Assembly: GCA_001600635.1 (NCBI GenBank) | Contig: BCKL01000010.1 | Span: forward strand, 743,573-807,572 | Direction: 5' to 3' | DNA from: Leucosporidium creatinivorum | Taxonomy: Eukaryota; Basidiomycota; Microbotryomycetes; Leucosporidiales; Leucosporidiaceae | Length of the DNA stretch: 64,000 nucleotides | In this document: positions 1-12,286 of the stretch, in pieces | Position numbering within the stretch: the first letter of the stretch is position 1 | Layout: each line of letters starts with the position of its first letter | The notes under the pieces: generated by a model | Seen by the model: only the letters and a program-made list of their open reading frames with translations | Told to the model about the DNA's origin: nothing | Database searches by the model: none | Made by a program: the position numbers and the translations under genes

Positions 1-223
1 CTCGAGAGTCTGAGTATAGTGCATGTGCAGTCTAGTCTTGTTGTACTCGATCATGAGCTCATCGAGCGGGAGAGGAGGACTCAGAGAGCCAATCACGAGC
101 GGAGGTCGTTTCTCGCTCGCATGCTTATGAACAGCTCTCGACGCGTCCAACATCTGAAGAGAATGAACGAGGGTACATCTTTTGGTATATCAAGTCGTGT
201 AGTTGGTGCTCGAAGCTCTAGTT

Positions 224-1772
224 TTAGAAGACCTTGTTCATCGCCTGCAGCGAAAGCTCTACGCCGAGCTGTGAAGGAGGAAGGCAGGTCAGCGTGGGTC
301 TTCAGCTGACGAGGCGCAGTGAAAGCGACCTACGAAGCAGGCAGCGTTGGCGGGGAAAGCGCGAGCCATGGCGGGTCCGAATCCTGCGCCGAGCGAAAAG
401 GTCAGCTTTCTTGAGCGCCGAGGTGGAAGCATCCCGTTCGACTCACCCTTGAAGAGAGCTCCAGCTCCATCAGCCTTGACAGTCTTAGCCGCGCAGTCGA
501 AGAAGCCCTTGTAGGTGCCTTCGGGCGCTCCCTGGAGACGAGACTTGATGACCTGTCGTCGGTGAAGAGAAGGGTCAGCTGAGCTCAGGGGGTCCGGAAC
601 ATCTAGCCTGAACGTACATCGGGAGGAATAGCGAAAGTCCACATCGTGACTCCTGCGAATCCACCCGCAAGAACGACCGCCGAGAGCGAAAGGCTCGCGG
701 GATCCTGTCCAGCGGGGGTAAGCTGCTTCTTGATGGCCTCGTAGGCGAGGAAGTAGGCAGCCGATCCGGGTCCATCACGAGCGAGGGTAGCGCCGGTACC
801 GCGGTAGATGGAGCGGAGTCCTCCTTGCTGGTAGAGCTTCTTGACGGCGTCGAGAGGGCCCTTGTACAGCTGCTCGCCTCCTTGTCCTTGCATCTGGTGG
901 AGCAGAGTCGCGAGTCAGCAGGGAGCGACCGAGATGTATCTAATGAGGTCTTGAACGCACCTGGAGGAGGACCTTGACGCGCTCAACGGGTGCGGCGACG
1001 AGGGTAGTGGGCACGGCACTGAAGAAGCCGGCGAAAGCGAGCTCGGCGTTGGTCAAGTTGGGCGATTCGCGCTCGGGGGTGAAGCTGTAGACAATCTTCT
1101 TGCCCATGGCGTATCCCTAGAACGCGAGAAAGGCCGAGGAAAGGGTCAGTTCGGGTCAACAAGGTGGGGAGGGAGCGGCTGCAACTCACCCAGAAGGAGA
1201 CGGCAAACATGGGAGTGACACCTGCCAGTGGTGGTCCCATTCCACGGTAGAACCTGTTGCAAGCAGCTCGGCGGTTAGCTCCAGCTCCGGTCGGCCCCTC
1301 CTGCCCAACGCCAAGCGTCGCTGTCAGGTAGCTTCAGGCTGCACTCACCCTTTGATACCATCCCTTGCCAGCGTCTGCTTGACTACATCCAATCCACCTT
1401 TGTATTGACCCGGTGCAGCAGTCTGCAGCCTCGTCTTTGTCAGGTCAAACGGCTGGCCTGAATTCACGCGAGACTCGAGGTCAGCTGGTAGCTTCCCACA
1501 GCTGCTAGAGAGCTCGCACGTACCGACAAGGACACTAGCGACACCTCCAAAGCCTCCCGAAAGGAATGATTTGATGCCCGCAGTGCTCGACTTGGCCTCT
1601 TCTGCCACGGCTTTGGTGGTGGGGGGTTTGGGAGCAGCAGGAGCAGGCGAGGAAGTCTGAGGGGTGTTGGGGTTGGCTGGAGTACCAGCGGTGGTCTGTA
1701 GGATGGTACGTTAGCTGGGACAGCTCGGCCTTTCGAAGCTCGAGAGGCAGAGCAGCTCACAGAGGTGGCCAT
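224..1772 (-). CDS. CRC1: Mitochondrial carnitine/acylcarnitine-type carrier (SLC25A20/CRC1 family)
   Basis: Mitochondrial inner-membrane carrier expected to exchange acylcarnitines for carnitine. The model starts at ATG 1772 with a four-residue first exon (MATS), followed by a Pro/Ala/Thr-rich N-terminal extension. Three carrier repeats follow, each with a family signature: PFDLTKTRLQ in repeat 1, PVERVKVLLQMQ in repeat 2 and PPDVIKSRLQ in repeat 3. The stretch MGPPLAGVTPMFAVSFW closely resembles carnitine carriers, and this sets the substrate guess apart from other SLC25 members. Several short introns interrupt the gene. The last exon encodes LGVELSLQAMNKVF and stops at 224. The family assignment as a mitochondrial carrier is firm; the carnitine specificity comes from memory of the family and is less certain. 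Confidence 0.88.
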
Positions 1773-2329
1773 TGCCGGTGGTGGGAGCTGTAGTAGAGTT
1801 GAAGTGCTGCTGTGGTGCTGTAGGCTAGACTAGGCTCGATTTCTGTAGGCTATACGAGCTGTTTTTGAGTCGACGAGATGCGCGAGAAGTGGAGGTCGGA
1901 AGCCAACCTGCTCGCTCCGGCTTAGGCCAAGTAGTCCCCGCCGGAACAAGTCGATCCCGCGCAGAAATACTCGAACTTGAGGTGTACAGCAATCCAGGTC
2001 ATTAAAATATGCAATACCGATAAGCAACTTCACTGAGAAGGCCAATCCCGACGACCTCCTCTCTCGGCGCTGCTTCGGAAGCGATATGAGTGCCGACAAG
2101 CTGCAGTGGAGTTCCGAGGTACAGAGAGAAGGGTCGTAGAGAGCTCGGCTCGATCTCCGCTAGTCTCGGTCGTCCTCGTCAGCCGCTGCCAATGCTGAGA
2201 GCGCCGAAAGCCTTCGCCGAGAGCTCCGGCGACAGCTATCAGCTTCTGCGTGTGCTGCTTCGTAGGCTGCATGACTTCCAGCGTTATTGTACATCCTTTC
2301 TACACCTCTCCCATCAACAGACTTCCAAC
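1773..2329. other. Intergenic spacer
   Basis: This 557-bp stretch lies upstream of the carrier and downstream of the next minus-strand gene. I see no supported gene or repeat in it. It should hold the carrier promoter and the terminator of the small mitochondrial-type gene. Confidence 0.5.
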
Positions 2330-2742
2330 TCAGTGCGTTCCCTGCTTTCCAGCTGCCTTGCGCTCCTTCTCCCCCTCGCTGCCCTTGGAGAACACCCCTT
2401 CCTTGGCCTCTCCAGTTCCGTACGTCGAAGCATTAGCCTCGGACGCCGGTGCTGAAGCAGCAGCCTGCGCTTGGTCTGCTGCCTCGCTCTTCTCCTTGGC
2501 CTCTTTCGGACTCGTTTCGGGCGAGTTGGACTCCTTGGTGCTGGAAGGGTGCTGCTCCTTGGTTGCTGCTTTGGAAGGGTTGGAGAGGGGGGAGGTGCCG
2601 TTGCGGAGGAAGGGGGTGGTGCTCAGCGAGCGAGCGGCGCTGTGGGGGCGTCGAGAGCAAGGTCAGCTGTTGCGCTGTAAAGCTGTAGGAAAGTAGCTTA
2701 CGGGGCTGTGGTGCGAGCAAAAGTGCGAGTAATGCTGAACAT
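2330..2742 (-). CDS. Small protein with mitochondrial-type presequence
   Basis: Two exons give a protein of about 110 residues. Exon 1 encodes MFSITRTFARTTAP. A donor at about 2701 (gtaagc) and an acceptor near 2642 (ccacag) join it to a frame that begins PAARSLSTTPFLRNG and stops at TGA 2330. The N-terminus is rich in Arg, Ser and Thr, lacks acidic residues and contains RSLSTT just before a probable cleavage region, which is typical of fungal mitochondrial presequences. The rest is low-complexity (Ser, Lys, Glu, Ala) and ends TYGTGEAKEGVFSKGSEG followed by a basic tail. I do not recognise the family. The mitochondrial location is an inference from composition. Confidence 0.6.
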
Positions 2743-3616
2743 GATGTTGCTGTGACTTTGTGTAAACGAAGATGTGGTCGGCGAGAAAGCCTTCGAGTCG
2801 CTCCGTGAGGTCATCTCAGCTCGCGTCCAAGTTCAGCGAGATCGTGTGCGAGAGCAAAGAGGACTACAGCAGAGAGATGCTCAATCTACAGCAGGATCCC
2901 AGATGAGCTCTGAGGTGTGTTGTCAGATCAAGGTCTCCTCTTCGGCGATCGTCTCGGCGAAGGCTTGCTCGAGTTCACAGCCGGGCTTTTTGTAGCACCT
3001 TGTGCACTAACAAGGTAGCCATTCAATCCAGTCAAATCCTCAGGAAGACCCAAACATCGTAGCAGAGCAACAACGCCTTTTCTCCAGCCTGCGTTGAACG
3101 GGCGCCGAGCTTCAAGTTAGGCTCCTGCTGAGTTGCAGCAATGGCGTCTGTACAGCTGCCCTTGGGGGATGGTTGTAGGAAGGAGAAATCGGCAAGGCAT
3201 TCAGTCCATTTGCATCGCCGTATCCCTGAGCGGAGAGCCTTCCAGTGGCTGAGCGCCGAGCTGAAGGATGTGAGCGAGGAATCAGGACGGGAGGGAGTGC
3301 GGACCAAATTGGAGCGAGGTTGGTCACACATTGGGTGGAGCTATTATAAATGATGTTGAGGACCGATGGCAAGATGATACTGACTCAGGCTCCCACCTCC
3401 ATGCCGCCGAAGCTCCCCCGGCTGCAGGCCTTCTCGGGGCCGGCTCTCTTCCTAGCTCCTGCAGCAGCCCAACATGTCTGTGCTCATGTACAGCTCTCTA
3501 GTATGAGGTCGGGATGCCTCAGCTTGATCTGCAAGCTGCCTAGAGCGAGAGGCTGTTGGAAAAGTGGAGCTCGGCGGAGTTGGATAAGCGCACCGAGCTT
3601 CTCGACAACAAAAGAG

Positions 3617-3655
3617 GGTCCCCTGGCCCAGTGGCAAGGCGCCAGACTTCGATTA
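3617..3655 (+). pseudogene. 5' half of a tRNA-Arg(TCG) gene
   Basis: The 39 bases match the intact tRNA-Arg at 17398-17488 (other strand) from the acceptor stem through D arm and anticodon, apart from the first acceptor bases (GGTCCCC versus GCTCCCC). The match stops a few bases into the intron (after ...TTCGATTA) and the sequence then diverges into unrelated DNA. There is no 3' half nearby, so this cannot make a functional tRNA. Confidence 0.8.
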
Positions 3656-4606
3656 TTTGGTGCAGAACAAGAAGGCGAAGGCCCTCTCTTCTTCTGAGCT
3701 CCGCAAGAAGAAGAAGGAGCGTATGGTAAGGTGGGCAGGGGACGAACTCTACTGCAGGGCTGCTTAGAGCTCCGGCTTTGGCAGTCTCAGACTTGGCTTT
3801 GGAAGACTTCAGAGCAAATCACCGCTCAAGAGCTGTCCAGACCGAGAATAGGCGGCTCACAGCGCTTAGGCTCAGTCGCGAGCGCCGAAAGGGCCGAAAA
3901 CGGCTAAGTCGAGTCCACAATTTTCGCGGACTCGACTTAGAAAAATCCGGCTCAGACGGGACCCAGTCAGGGGCTCGATGCTCTAATTCACTACACACGT
4001 GCTCTTGACTCTCTCAAGGGTGAACTGTACCCTGTGCATGCACTACAGCACCAGTCTGAGCTCCGCTACCCTGCTAGAGTACATGCTCTCTCATGCTGTA
4101 CCGTAGGCAGAATGAGCCGAGGGAGGCTTGCGTCGCTGTAGTGAAATAGTCAGCCTGTGAGGCTACTCTAAGGTCTGTGTAGGACACTACAAGAAGCATC
4201 CCCCCTGTACTGCGCCTCATCAAGCTCTTCTGAGCCCGAGCTTACCATCGCCGAGGTCGCTGTAGAGAGTCACTGGCGCAAGTTACAACACGAGGCGAGC
4301 TGTAAAGAGGCACTACAGAGCGTCTCAAGCGTACTGCCGGGCTTCCTAGCTTTCTGGCTCCAGATCTACCGAGCTCAACGCAAGGCGCTGCCAAGGCCAC
4401 GTCTTCGCCGAGCAGCTCTGCAGCTGGCGCAGGCTTGTGGGAGGGTGCAGTCGGGCTCAATGAGCTTTGGTCTACCGTTTTGAAAGCTTCGCAATCAACG
4501 ACGGTACCGACTCGAGTTGGAGATAGAGCAAAGTAGGAAGCTAGAAGCTGGATGAGCCTCGACGGAAGGACACCTCGGCGGAAATCTTGCGTAGCTCTTT
4601 CCCTTT

Positions 4607-4685
4607 GTCTTTCCATCGCTCATTCAGAGATCAGGTAGCTAGCATGTCATACAACAGGTCTTTCCATCGCTCATTCAGAGATCAG
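4607..4685. repeat. Two exact 28-bp direct repeats, 51-bp period
   Basis: The 28-bp unit at 4607-4634 recurs exactly at 4658-4685, separated by 23 bp. The unit begins gtctttccatcgctcatt. Such a pair can arise by local duplication or from a target-site-like event. I found no element between the copies. Confidence 0.85.
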
Positions 4686-5864
4686 CTCCGATTTACTCGC
4701 CTCTCTGCAGAGACGCTGAGGGAGCGAGAGATTGCGCCGAGGCCTTCCCCTGGCTCAAACCGGCGGCAACTCACCCCTCCTCGGTCGACATGTGCCCTTA
4801 CCTGCCGTACCATGTGGAGAAAGTCCTCTTTCGGGTCCAAGGAAGTCCCTACTCGCTGGTGAGCAAGAGCTCAGCGCTCGAAGTCGACCCTCGGCGCCTC
4901 GGCGCAGGCAGGCATCCTCTGCTTGCCGGCTCACTGCTGTACGTCATGCTGGGGGAAGGGAGGAGAGAGAGTCTTGCTATGCATCTACCCTGCCTCTCGC
5001 CTACCCACCCTTTGTATCTCTACACAGCCGTCTAGAGACACTCGCCGAGCAGAGTCCCCCAGCGGACCCGAGACCCCCTCGCCGCCGTTGCAACTCGACA
5101 CTCCCTGAGACAAACTACCATCTACTCAACAAATCGAACTACCGGTGAGCTGCCGAAGCGCGAACACCCAGACGCGGTAAGGACCCTGCACTAGAGCTGC
5201 CAAAGCCCGCCGAGCGCCGAGGCGAGGCCGCCAAGCCACTTGACCGCGTCTCCTACTCACCCCGGAGCAGGAGAGGGTACTTGAGAGTAGGCTCGACCGG
5301 CTCAGAGTACGCCCGCACTTCGAAGAGAATCTGAGCGCTGGACTTGAAGGCCCCCGAGGAGGGGATGCTGTGGGCAGGAACAGCACGCACATGTAGGCTG
5401 TTGGAGGGGAGACATTAGCTCTCTTGTACTACATAGCTGTCCAGAAGCTCCGAAAGCTTACAAGCATGGCCCCCGAGCCGACATTGGAGAACTAGCCGCG
5501 ACGAGCTGATATGACCTGCCGACAGTCGCTAATCTCCTGCCCATCTTGGAAGCTGTTCGAGTTGCTGGTAGCAAGCAGAATCCACGCTAACACTACAAGC
5601 GAGCAGCCTGCACCGAACCGAGTTGTAGGAAGACAGCAAATCCAATGTTTGTGCCGGGCTGAGCTCGGCCGCCTTCAAGCTTGACCTGGAGCGCGGAGTT
5701 CTCACACAGCTTGTCTTCTTTCCTCAACTTGCTCCTTTTCGTCGCCAGCTCTCGTTCGCTGCTCTGCTACATCTCCAAGCTGGTCTGGTCCTGCTTCGAC
5801 GACTTACTCGCCTACATCTCTCGTGAGTCCCAGTTTCGCGCTCAGACCCAGCCGTGCCAGGTCG

Positions 5865-8800
5865 TCAAACACGTTGAAGCTGACTCTGTACCCTCTTAGC
5901 AGGTCCTCTATCCTCGGGCTTCACTTCGGATCGAGTCTGCTCTGCTCTGGAACTACCTACAGGTCCCTGAGTGCACCGCGAGCTCGAGGTAGCTTCCTCT
6001 ACCACCTCTGCTCCCTTCTTCCCCGCTTTCTTACTCGCCGCCTTGCTCTTCTTCTCGCCTCGCGCCTTGCTCCCTCTCTCCTCCTCCTCCCTCCTCACTT
6101 CTTCCATCGCCCCCTCGACCTTCGACCCCTCTCGCTCGAGCATCACCGGTATAGTAATGATGTCCTGCAGCAGTATCATCAACACCGCCGCTGCTTCCTC
6201 TGCCGAGGAGGGACGATTCGGGAAGATGCGTTTGGGGTGAGGAGGATGGGACTTCCAGTAGGCGGGGCGACGTAGTTGGAAGGCCGGGAGGTGGGCGTTG
6301 AAGGCGGGAGAGGTGGAAAGGCTCTTGACGATCTCTGGGTTGACGACAGGTGAGTCCTTCTTGGGATGTTGGAGGAAGGCGACGACTTGGGCGGCGAGGG
6401 CGCGGATTTCGAGGGGAGTAGAGCCGGGGAGAGGTGTAGGGGAGGAGGAGGAGGCGAGGTGTTCTTCGACGGCGGTGCAGGCGATTTCGGGGAGGATGCG
6501 GAAGTGGCAGTGGGCCAAGTCGTGACAATCGATGCAGTCTTGTGCTCGATCTTCGTAGGCGGCGAGCTTGGTGAGGAGAGGAGCGAGGTTCGAACGTCGA
6601 GTGAGGGCTTGGGCGATGATGGGGACGGCGAGCTGGTGCTGGCGACGCTGTTCGGCCGAGAGGGGAATGGTTTGAGCTGCTCGGCGAGGGACAGGTTAGT
6701 TGGATTGCTTCCCTGCAGGCCTCGAGATGTAGCTCACCAGTCTCCTTGCCCTTCACAGGCAGCTTCATCTCCTGCTTCAATCGCTGGAAGGCCTGACGGG
6801 ACACTAATCTCGTCGCCGAATCGCTCGCCCCTACAAACTCGTCCTTCGTCCCCTCGACCAACAACTTCTCCACCGCCCTCACCACCTCGTCTCGCTCACG
6901 ACGCTGCTCCAACATCAACTCCCCCCAACGAGTTTCCTCTACCGTAGGCTTCACCTCGGCCTTCGCCTTCTCCTCCTCCGCCAGCTCCTCGGCTAACACT
7001 CTTTGCCTCTCATCCTCCTCTTCCTTCTCTCGTCTCTTCCTCTCCAACTCTTCCTTCTCCCGCTTCTTCTTATCGGCAGCAGCTTTGGCTTGATCAGCTT
7101 TACGCTTTCTCGCCTCCGCTGCCTTCACCTCTTTCCGCCGCTCGACCTCCTTCCGCCGCTCAACCTCCGCCAACCGCTCAACCTCCGCCAACCGCTCAAC
7201 CTTCTCCAAATCCTCCTCGTCCTCATCCCCGGTAGCCTCGCCCGAACCCGACTCGCCCTCAGGCTCCTCCCCATTCAACTCGCCTGCGCCGTCTCCACCT
7301 TCTTCCTCCTCGCTCTCCTCTCCCGAATCGGCAATGGTCGAGTCGTCGTCGGATGAGTCGTGTGGTGTGGGGTCGATAGCTGGAAGGGAATTTGGTGCTG
7401 AGACGCTGAGGTCGGGGTCGAGGGTGGGGGAGGGAGGAGTTGGTAAAGGTGAGGGAGGGGTTGGCCGAGGAGAGTGGGAGGGGAAGGGAGAGGGAGGAGG
7501 GGAGGCTCTATAGCGGAGCAGTAGGGAGGATCAGTGCATGTTATAAAGCGTCCTTTTGGCGGCATGAGCTCTCACTTACCCCCGTCGGCGGCGAGAGGAC
7601 CCGCGACGGACGGATCTGCGCCGAGCATGTGAGGGTCGGCCTACGCCAGTCAAAGGAGGAGCACAGAGTCAGCAAAAACGGTCGAGAGGGACGGTGGGTC
7701 ATGAGCTACCGAGAGAGCGAGATGCTCACCTGAATCTCGGGAGCGCCTTCTTGGTCGTCCTCTGCTCGGCAAGCGTTGTCGATCTGCACAGCGCCAGGAG
7801 AGTCAGTCTTCGTACGCCTCCGCTCGGAAAAAGTGAGCACACTCACCTGAACATCTCTCGCACCGTCTTGTCCCATTCCCGCTCCCTTCTCGGCCGAGTT
7901 CTCGATCCGCTCGTCCTCGCCGAAGTGCCCAGTCTCGACGTCGCGCATGACCGTATCCTCTTCTTGACCGCTGAGGCCGGCCGCAATCCGAGAGATCTTG
8001 TGGATAGCGTCCTGTCCGTCCCATGCGAAGTTAGCGCAAGCGAGAGAAGAAGGAGACGAGAAAGAGCTCGGCGCACCTCGTTGAGAGAAGCTGTAGGCTT
8101 GTCGTGCGCACGACTCGCCATCGTGAACGGTAGCTTCTTGCTCTTCTTCTTGCTGGCGTCCCTGAGCAGAGCTCCCGCCGCTGCTGAGCCCGAGATCTTG
8201 GTGACGATGAAGGAGTTGCAAAGCTCCTCGTGCGCCTTGATGCGAAGGCGAGCAGCCGCTCCTCCGGGTTCGTCCGTGAAGAATGGTCGCCGTTTAAGAG
8301 GCAGACCCGTCGAGAACGTCCTCGGATCGCGGTACTTGGTAAGCTCGAACTCGGTTCGGATGTTGGAAGGGCAGTGGAAGTCGCCGAGCGTCGAGTCCTT
8401 GACCTGTCTGCGGCGGTTCAGCGCACCCTCCAGAGTGGTGAAGCTCACCATCTTCTGTCCTCCGCAGCGTTGCAGAAAGTCGAGAGCTGTACGACGCCGC
8501 TGCTCGTCTCGGTGGAAGAGATGGCGCGCTTGAGTGACGGCCTCGACCGTGAGCGTAGGATCCCATGACGAGGGTTCAAAAAGGGAGGGAGTAGGCGAGT
8601 GAGCTGGACGTGCGATGGGGTGGTAGGGGTTGCGGTAGAAGAGCTGGGAAACCGCTGAGCCGTCGTCGCTGGGCATGACCGAACATTGCTCGGGGCGAAA
8701 GACGATAGGTCCCTTGACCGAGAGCTCGTCGGGGAGTGCTGTAGGAGAGTGGATGCGTCAGCTCGAGCTTTGGGGACGCGGAACTCGTGATGCTCACGAG

Positions 8801-11098
8801 GATGGAAGGGGAAACATTCTGGGTCGCCGAAACCGTGCTCTCGCGCCGTCTGCTCGTCGATGGGAGAGATCGAGGAAGAATCTATTTGTGAACAGAATCG
8901 ATTAGAACCTACTTAAGTAGCCCGGGAGGAGAAGAGAACGCTCACCCAAAGACGGAGAAGGTACAGAAGAAGGCTGGCCGAGATGCTCGGCGAAGGAGGA
9001 GGACGAGATCGTAGGGTTGGCGAGGGAGTCGAGGAAGCGAGCTGCACGACTTCCAGGTAAGACCGGAATCTTGGGAGCGTGATCGAGGGTGAAGAAGGCG
9101 CGCGAGTCGTTAAGGAAGGTCTTGACGGGCTTCTCGACATCGGCTTTCTTGCCGATCCACTGAGGGTCCCAAACCGAGATCTTGGCCGGCGTACCATCGG
9201 CATGTTTCCTCATGAACGCTTGTCCATTAAAGTACATGACGATGGTAATGCGCCACTCCTGCTGGCCGTCGAGACCGACGAAGTTGTCCTTCTCCCTCGC
9301 CTTGGCTCCATCGGGTGCGGACGAAGGCGAGACCGGGCAATGGTAGTACCGACCATTAAAGTATAGGATGCTGAGGCCGGCCTCGCCTCCGAACGATGCC
9401 GAGTCGACGAGGACGGAGGCGCCGGGGTGAGAAGCTGCGAGTCCAAAGTCAGCGCCGAGCATTTCTCGGCGAGCGTTTCTCTCCACTCACATCGTCGCAC
9501 GTTGGAGATCTCGATGACAACGGTTCCTCCGAAGGGCGCGTCGAGTTGGTCGGCGTGGATGTCGCCAAACGAGCCGAGCTGTACGCTGATGTTCTTGCCG
9601 CCGATGGTGGAGAGGTTGATTTGACATCCGGAGAAGCCGCTGTACGGCAGCAGGGTCAGCGGTTTGGTACAGCGCAAAAGATGCAGCAAACATACAGATT
9701 CCCGTCGTCTCCTAGAGATACCGAGTTCCCCTCGAGATGCTGAAGAAGAAGGATCTCGAGCTCCTCCTTCGACAAAGTGAGCTCGAGCATGGGTACGGCC
9801 ATGGTGAGAGCGGTGTGGATGATCTCGGCGAGTCGTTGCGAGAGCTCCGAGTTGCTGCCGGTTGTCGGATCGGTGCAGGACTGAGCTACCGGAGCCGTAA
9901 TCCCTCGACCGAGCTGAGGAGCATGAGTTTGGTAAGCTCGGGTTCCTCTCCTTCTCGCATCTCTCTCTCCCTCGACTCACTTGTAGGTTGATAACACCGG
10001 CTGAGAATGCAGACTCCGATTTACTATTAGCTTGGATACCGAGCTGGTGCAGCGACTTGAGCGGTTGTCGGCTCGAACTCCCCCTCGGCGCTCCCTTCCC
10101 ATCCCATCCCAACACCAACGCCTGCAGCCGACTCCCTGCCTCGACCATACCGCCGGGAAATAGTGATGCGATCTTCTCCTCGTTGACCATGGCATGCGAT
10201 GTGACTGAGGTGCGATGATTGATGTTGTGCTCGGCGATGGGAGGGTGGAAAGGGAACGAGTAGGAGTCGGCCGCAGGGATAGGAAGGTCGGCGAGGTACT
10301 CGTTGGAAGCGTAGAGGACGTCGTGGAAGGGGTTGAACCGTACGTAGACCTTGTTAGCTTCGAACCGGACCATGCCCTCCACTCGCTCTCGGTCAAGGCG
10401 CCACGGATCGTCCTCTTGATCCCAGTAGCGAGGTCGAGTGAGCGCCTTCGGCACCTCGACGTTCGCGAGCTCCTTGGCCGCCTCTGCCTTGGTCTCGGCG
10501 TCCTTGATGAGCCTCGGAATATAGTAGGAGGCGACGTCGAGGTAGCGGTCGATGGGCACCACGAGCTTCTGGGGAAGGGGGACGCCGGGGCGGGGATGCA
10601 CGAAGTAGTCGGGAGGCTTTGGGGGATGTAGCACAGCACCAGCGACTCGGACGAGGGGAACGACACCGTAGTCTCGGTCCTCGGCGTTGGTGAGTTGGGC
10701 GGCGGCGGAAGGTGGAGGGGACGGCGAGTGGCGAGGGTGAGGGGTAGGTCGGTAGGTCTGCTCTTCCTCATCGTCAATGATAATGGCTGCAACGGGGGAG
10801 GTGAAGGAAGGCTGTGAAGGGCGAGGAGGAGGAGAAGACCGAGCGAGCGCCGAAGGTAGCTGTAGGAGAGACTGCCGGTCAGCTCAAGTCAACACGTTGT
10901 TGTCTCGCAAACATAGCTGTCCCATCGAGCGAGAATCATTGCGCTACATAGCGATAGGCTTACTTCAGGAATGGCTGGTAGTGTCGAAAGACCTTTGAAG
11001 AGGGGTGCAGAGACGAGGGAAGGGCGCAGTTCTGTTGCAGGAGTCGCGCCCGGCGTTGGTGGACGCGAGGGGGCAGCTGTAGTCGATTCAGCCATCAT
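5865..11098 (-). CDS. Large multi-exon protein of unknown function with central coiled coil
   Basis: I join twelve exons, from ATG 11098 (MMAESTTAAPS) to TGA 5865, giving a protein of well over 1,000 residues. The joins keep frame, for example phase-0 joins at 8077/8011 and 7847/7783. The N-terminal third contains DYFVHPRPGVPLPQKLVVP and YFNGRYYHCP. The middle has EHGFGDPECFPFHPP and a basic segment. A Pro-rich, then acidic, linker leads into an Arg/Lys/Glu-rich coiled coil with a seven-residue repeat. The C-terminus is helical and ends in a Lys-rich tail. I do not recognise any domain. The join at 7584/7506 uses an AGAG double acceptor and is the weakest; a break there would make two genes. 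Basidiomycete-restricted ancestry is a guess. Confidence 0.6.
7128..7206 (-). repeat. 21-bp tandem repeat encoding a heptad coiled coil
   Basis: About three and a half imperfect 21-bp units inside the 5865-11098 gene encode the pattern VERLAEV / VERRKEV. The 21-bp period preserves both reading frame and heptad, so slippage would lengthen or shorten the coiled coil without breaking the protein. Confidence 0.75.
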
Positions 11099-12286
11099 GC
11101 AGAGAGCAAGATAGGATGAGGAGAAGGTGCAGAGGAGAGGAGAGGTCGGCTTTGTCGGAGAGTGATATGAGATGCAGAAGCAGGAGGGCGACAGCACAAG
11201 AGGTCAGCCGAGGAGGACCCGCAGGCCTGGGCCTCTCTCAAACTCGAGGGCCAGTAGCGCAAGCGCCCCCAGCGCTACCAGCACTCGACTTTGAGTTTTC
11301 TCCTGCAATACAGCCGCGAAAATCATACCGATTGGTGCGCTGCCAAGGCGGGAAGTTTGGCTACAGATTCAGCGAAATCGAACACCGACCGACTCGCTAC
11401 AGCTCCGGTGAGTGTGCACCGAATATTCGGCTTTCAGCCAATCCCTGTTGTTAGGGGTTCAAAGCTGGAGCGGGGGGTACATACAGTACACTTAGTGACA
11501 CTGCCCGAGTGCCTAGCAGCTCAGCCCTCTGGTCCCGTAGCAGCAGGCGCTGGAAAGCAGCGCCGAGGCAAAATATGAACTCTTCCCTGCAGGCAAGGGA
11601 AAGTCGCCGAGTCGACGGACTACTTGTTGACGCGTTTGGAACGACTATGTGAAGTCTGAAGGGCTGTACATCGCCGCAAGGGTCAGTCAGAGCTCCAGTG
11701 AGAGAAGCCTCGGGCGAAGTCATCAAGAAGGCTTGCACTCACCTGCAGAGCTCGGTAGGCGCTCGAGATACACCATAAGTACGCCAGCATTCTGAGCCAG
11801 CCGTCGCAAGTCCTCTGCTCCAGTACGATGAAGAAGACACGCCGTCCGAGCTCGGCTCCCCCAAGATCTGAGCTCCCAGCGGCTGCTGTAGTCCTCGCGT
11901 AGTTCAGCAAGCATCGTGGGATTAGGTGGACTGTACATCATTGACCCCCTGTCCTCCAAAGGACAAAGATATCGACGAAAGCCAGTGGGAGCGACGAGCC
12001 GCTGCTCGGCTCCCCCGTCCCCAGGCGATCCTGCGGCTGTGCAGACGAAAAGAGCACTTGTGTGTGCTGTCGAGCGAGTTTGAGATCGCTAGCATCACTC
12101 GTCAAGCAGTATGCAGAAGCTGAGAAGAGCGAGCCGAGACGGAGAAGGACAAGGGGAGTCGCAACTCCAAGCTCTTCTTCCTGCCATCACCTTGTCATCT
12201 GTTCGGCAACCTCGAGAGGGCTATCGCAGTGTTCAAAAGCTCGTGGAAGGGAAACAAGGCCCGCTCTGTACCCCTTCAGCCTCACA
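11099..12286. other. Intergenic spacer, divergent upstream region
   Basis: This 1.2-kb stretch lies upstream of the large minus-strand gene. Short open frames occur but none can be extended through plausible splice sites into a recognisable product. It presumably holds promoter sequence. Confidence 0.45.

Larger units (their letters stand above)
2743..5864. other. 3.1-kb stretch without a supported gene
   Basis: Open frames exist on both strands, but none shows splice-consistent extension or a recognisable domain. The stretch contains a 5' half-tRNA (3617-3655) and a 28-bp direct repeat (4607-4685), both listed separately. Composition is slightly less GC-rich than the flanking genes. It could hold the promoter of the 2330-2742 gene and the 3' region of the 5865 gene, or a non-coding transcript; I cannot tell which. 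Confidence 0.5.

Noticed and set aside
3339-3352. TATA-like element (tattataaatg) as a promoter
   Set aside because: No supported gene starts downstream on that strand.
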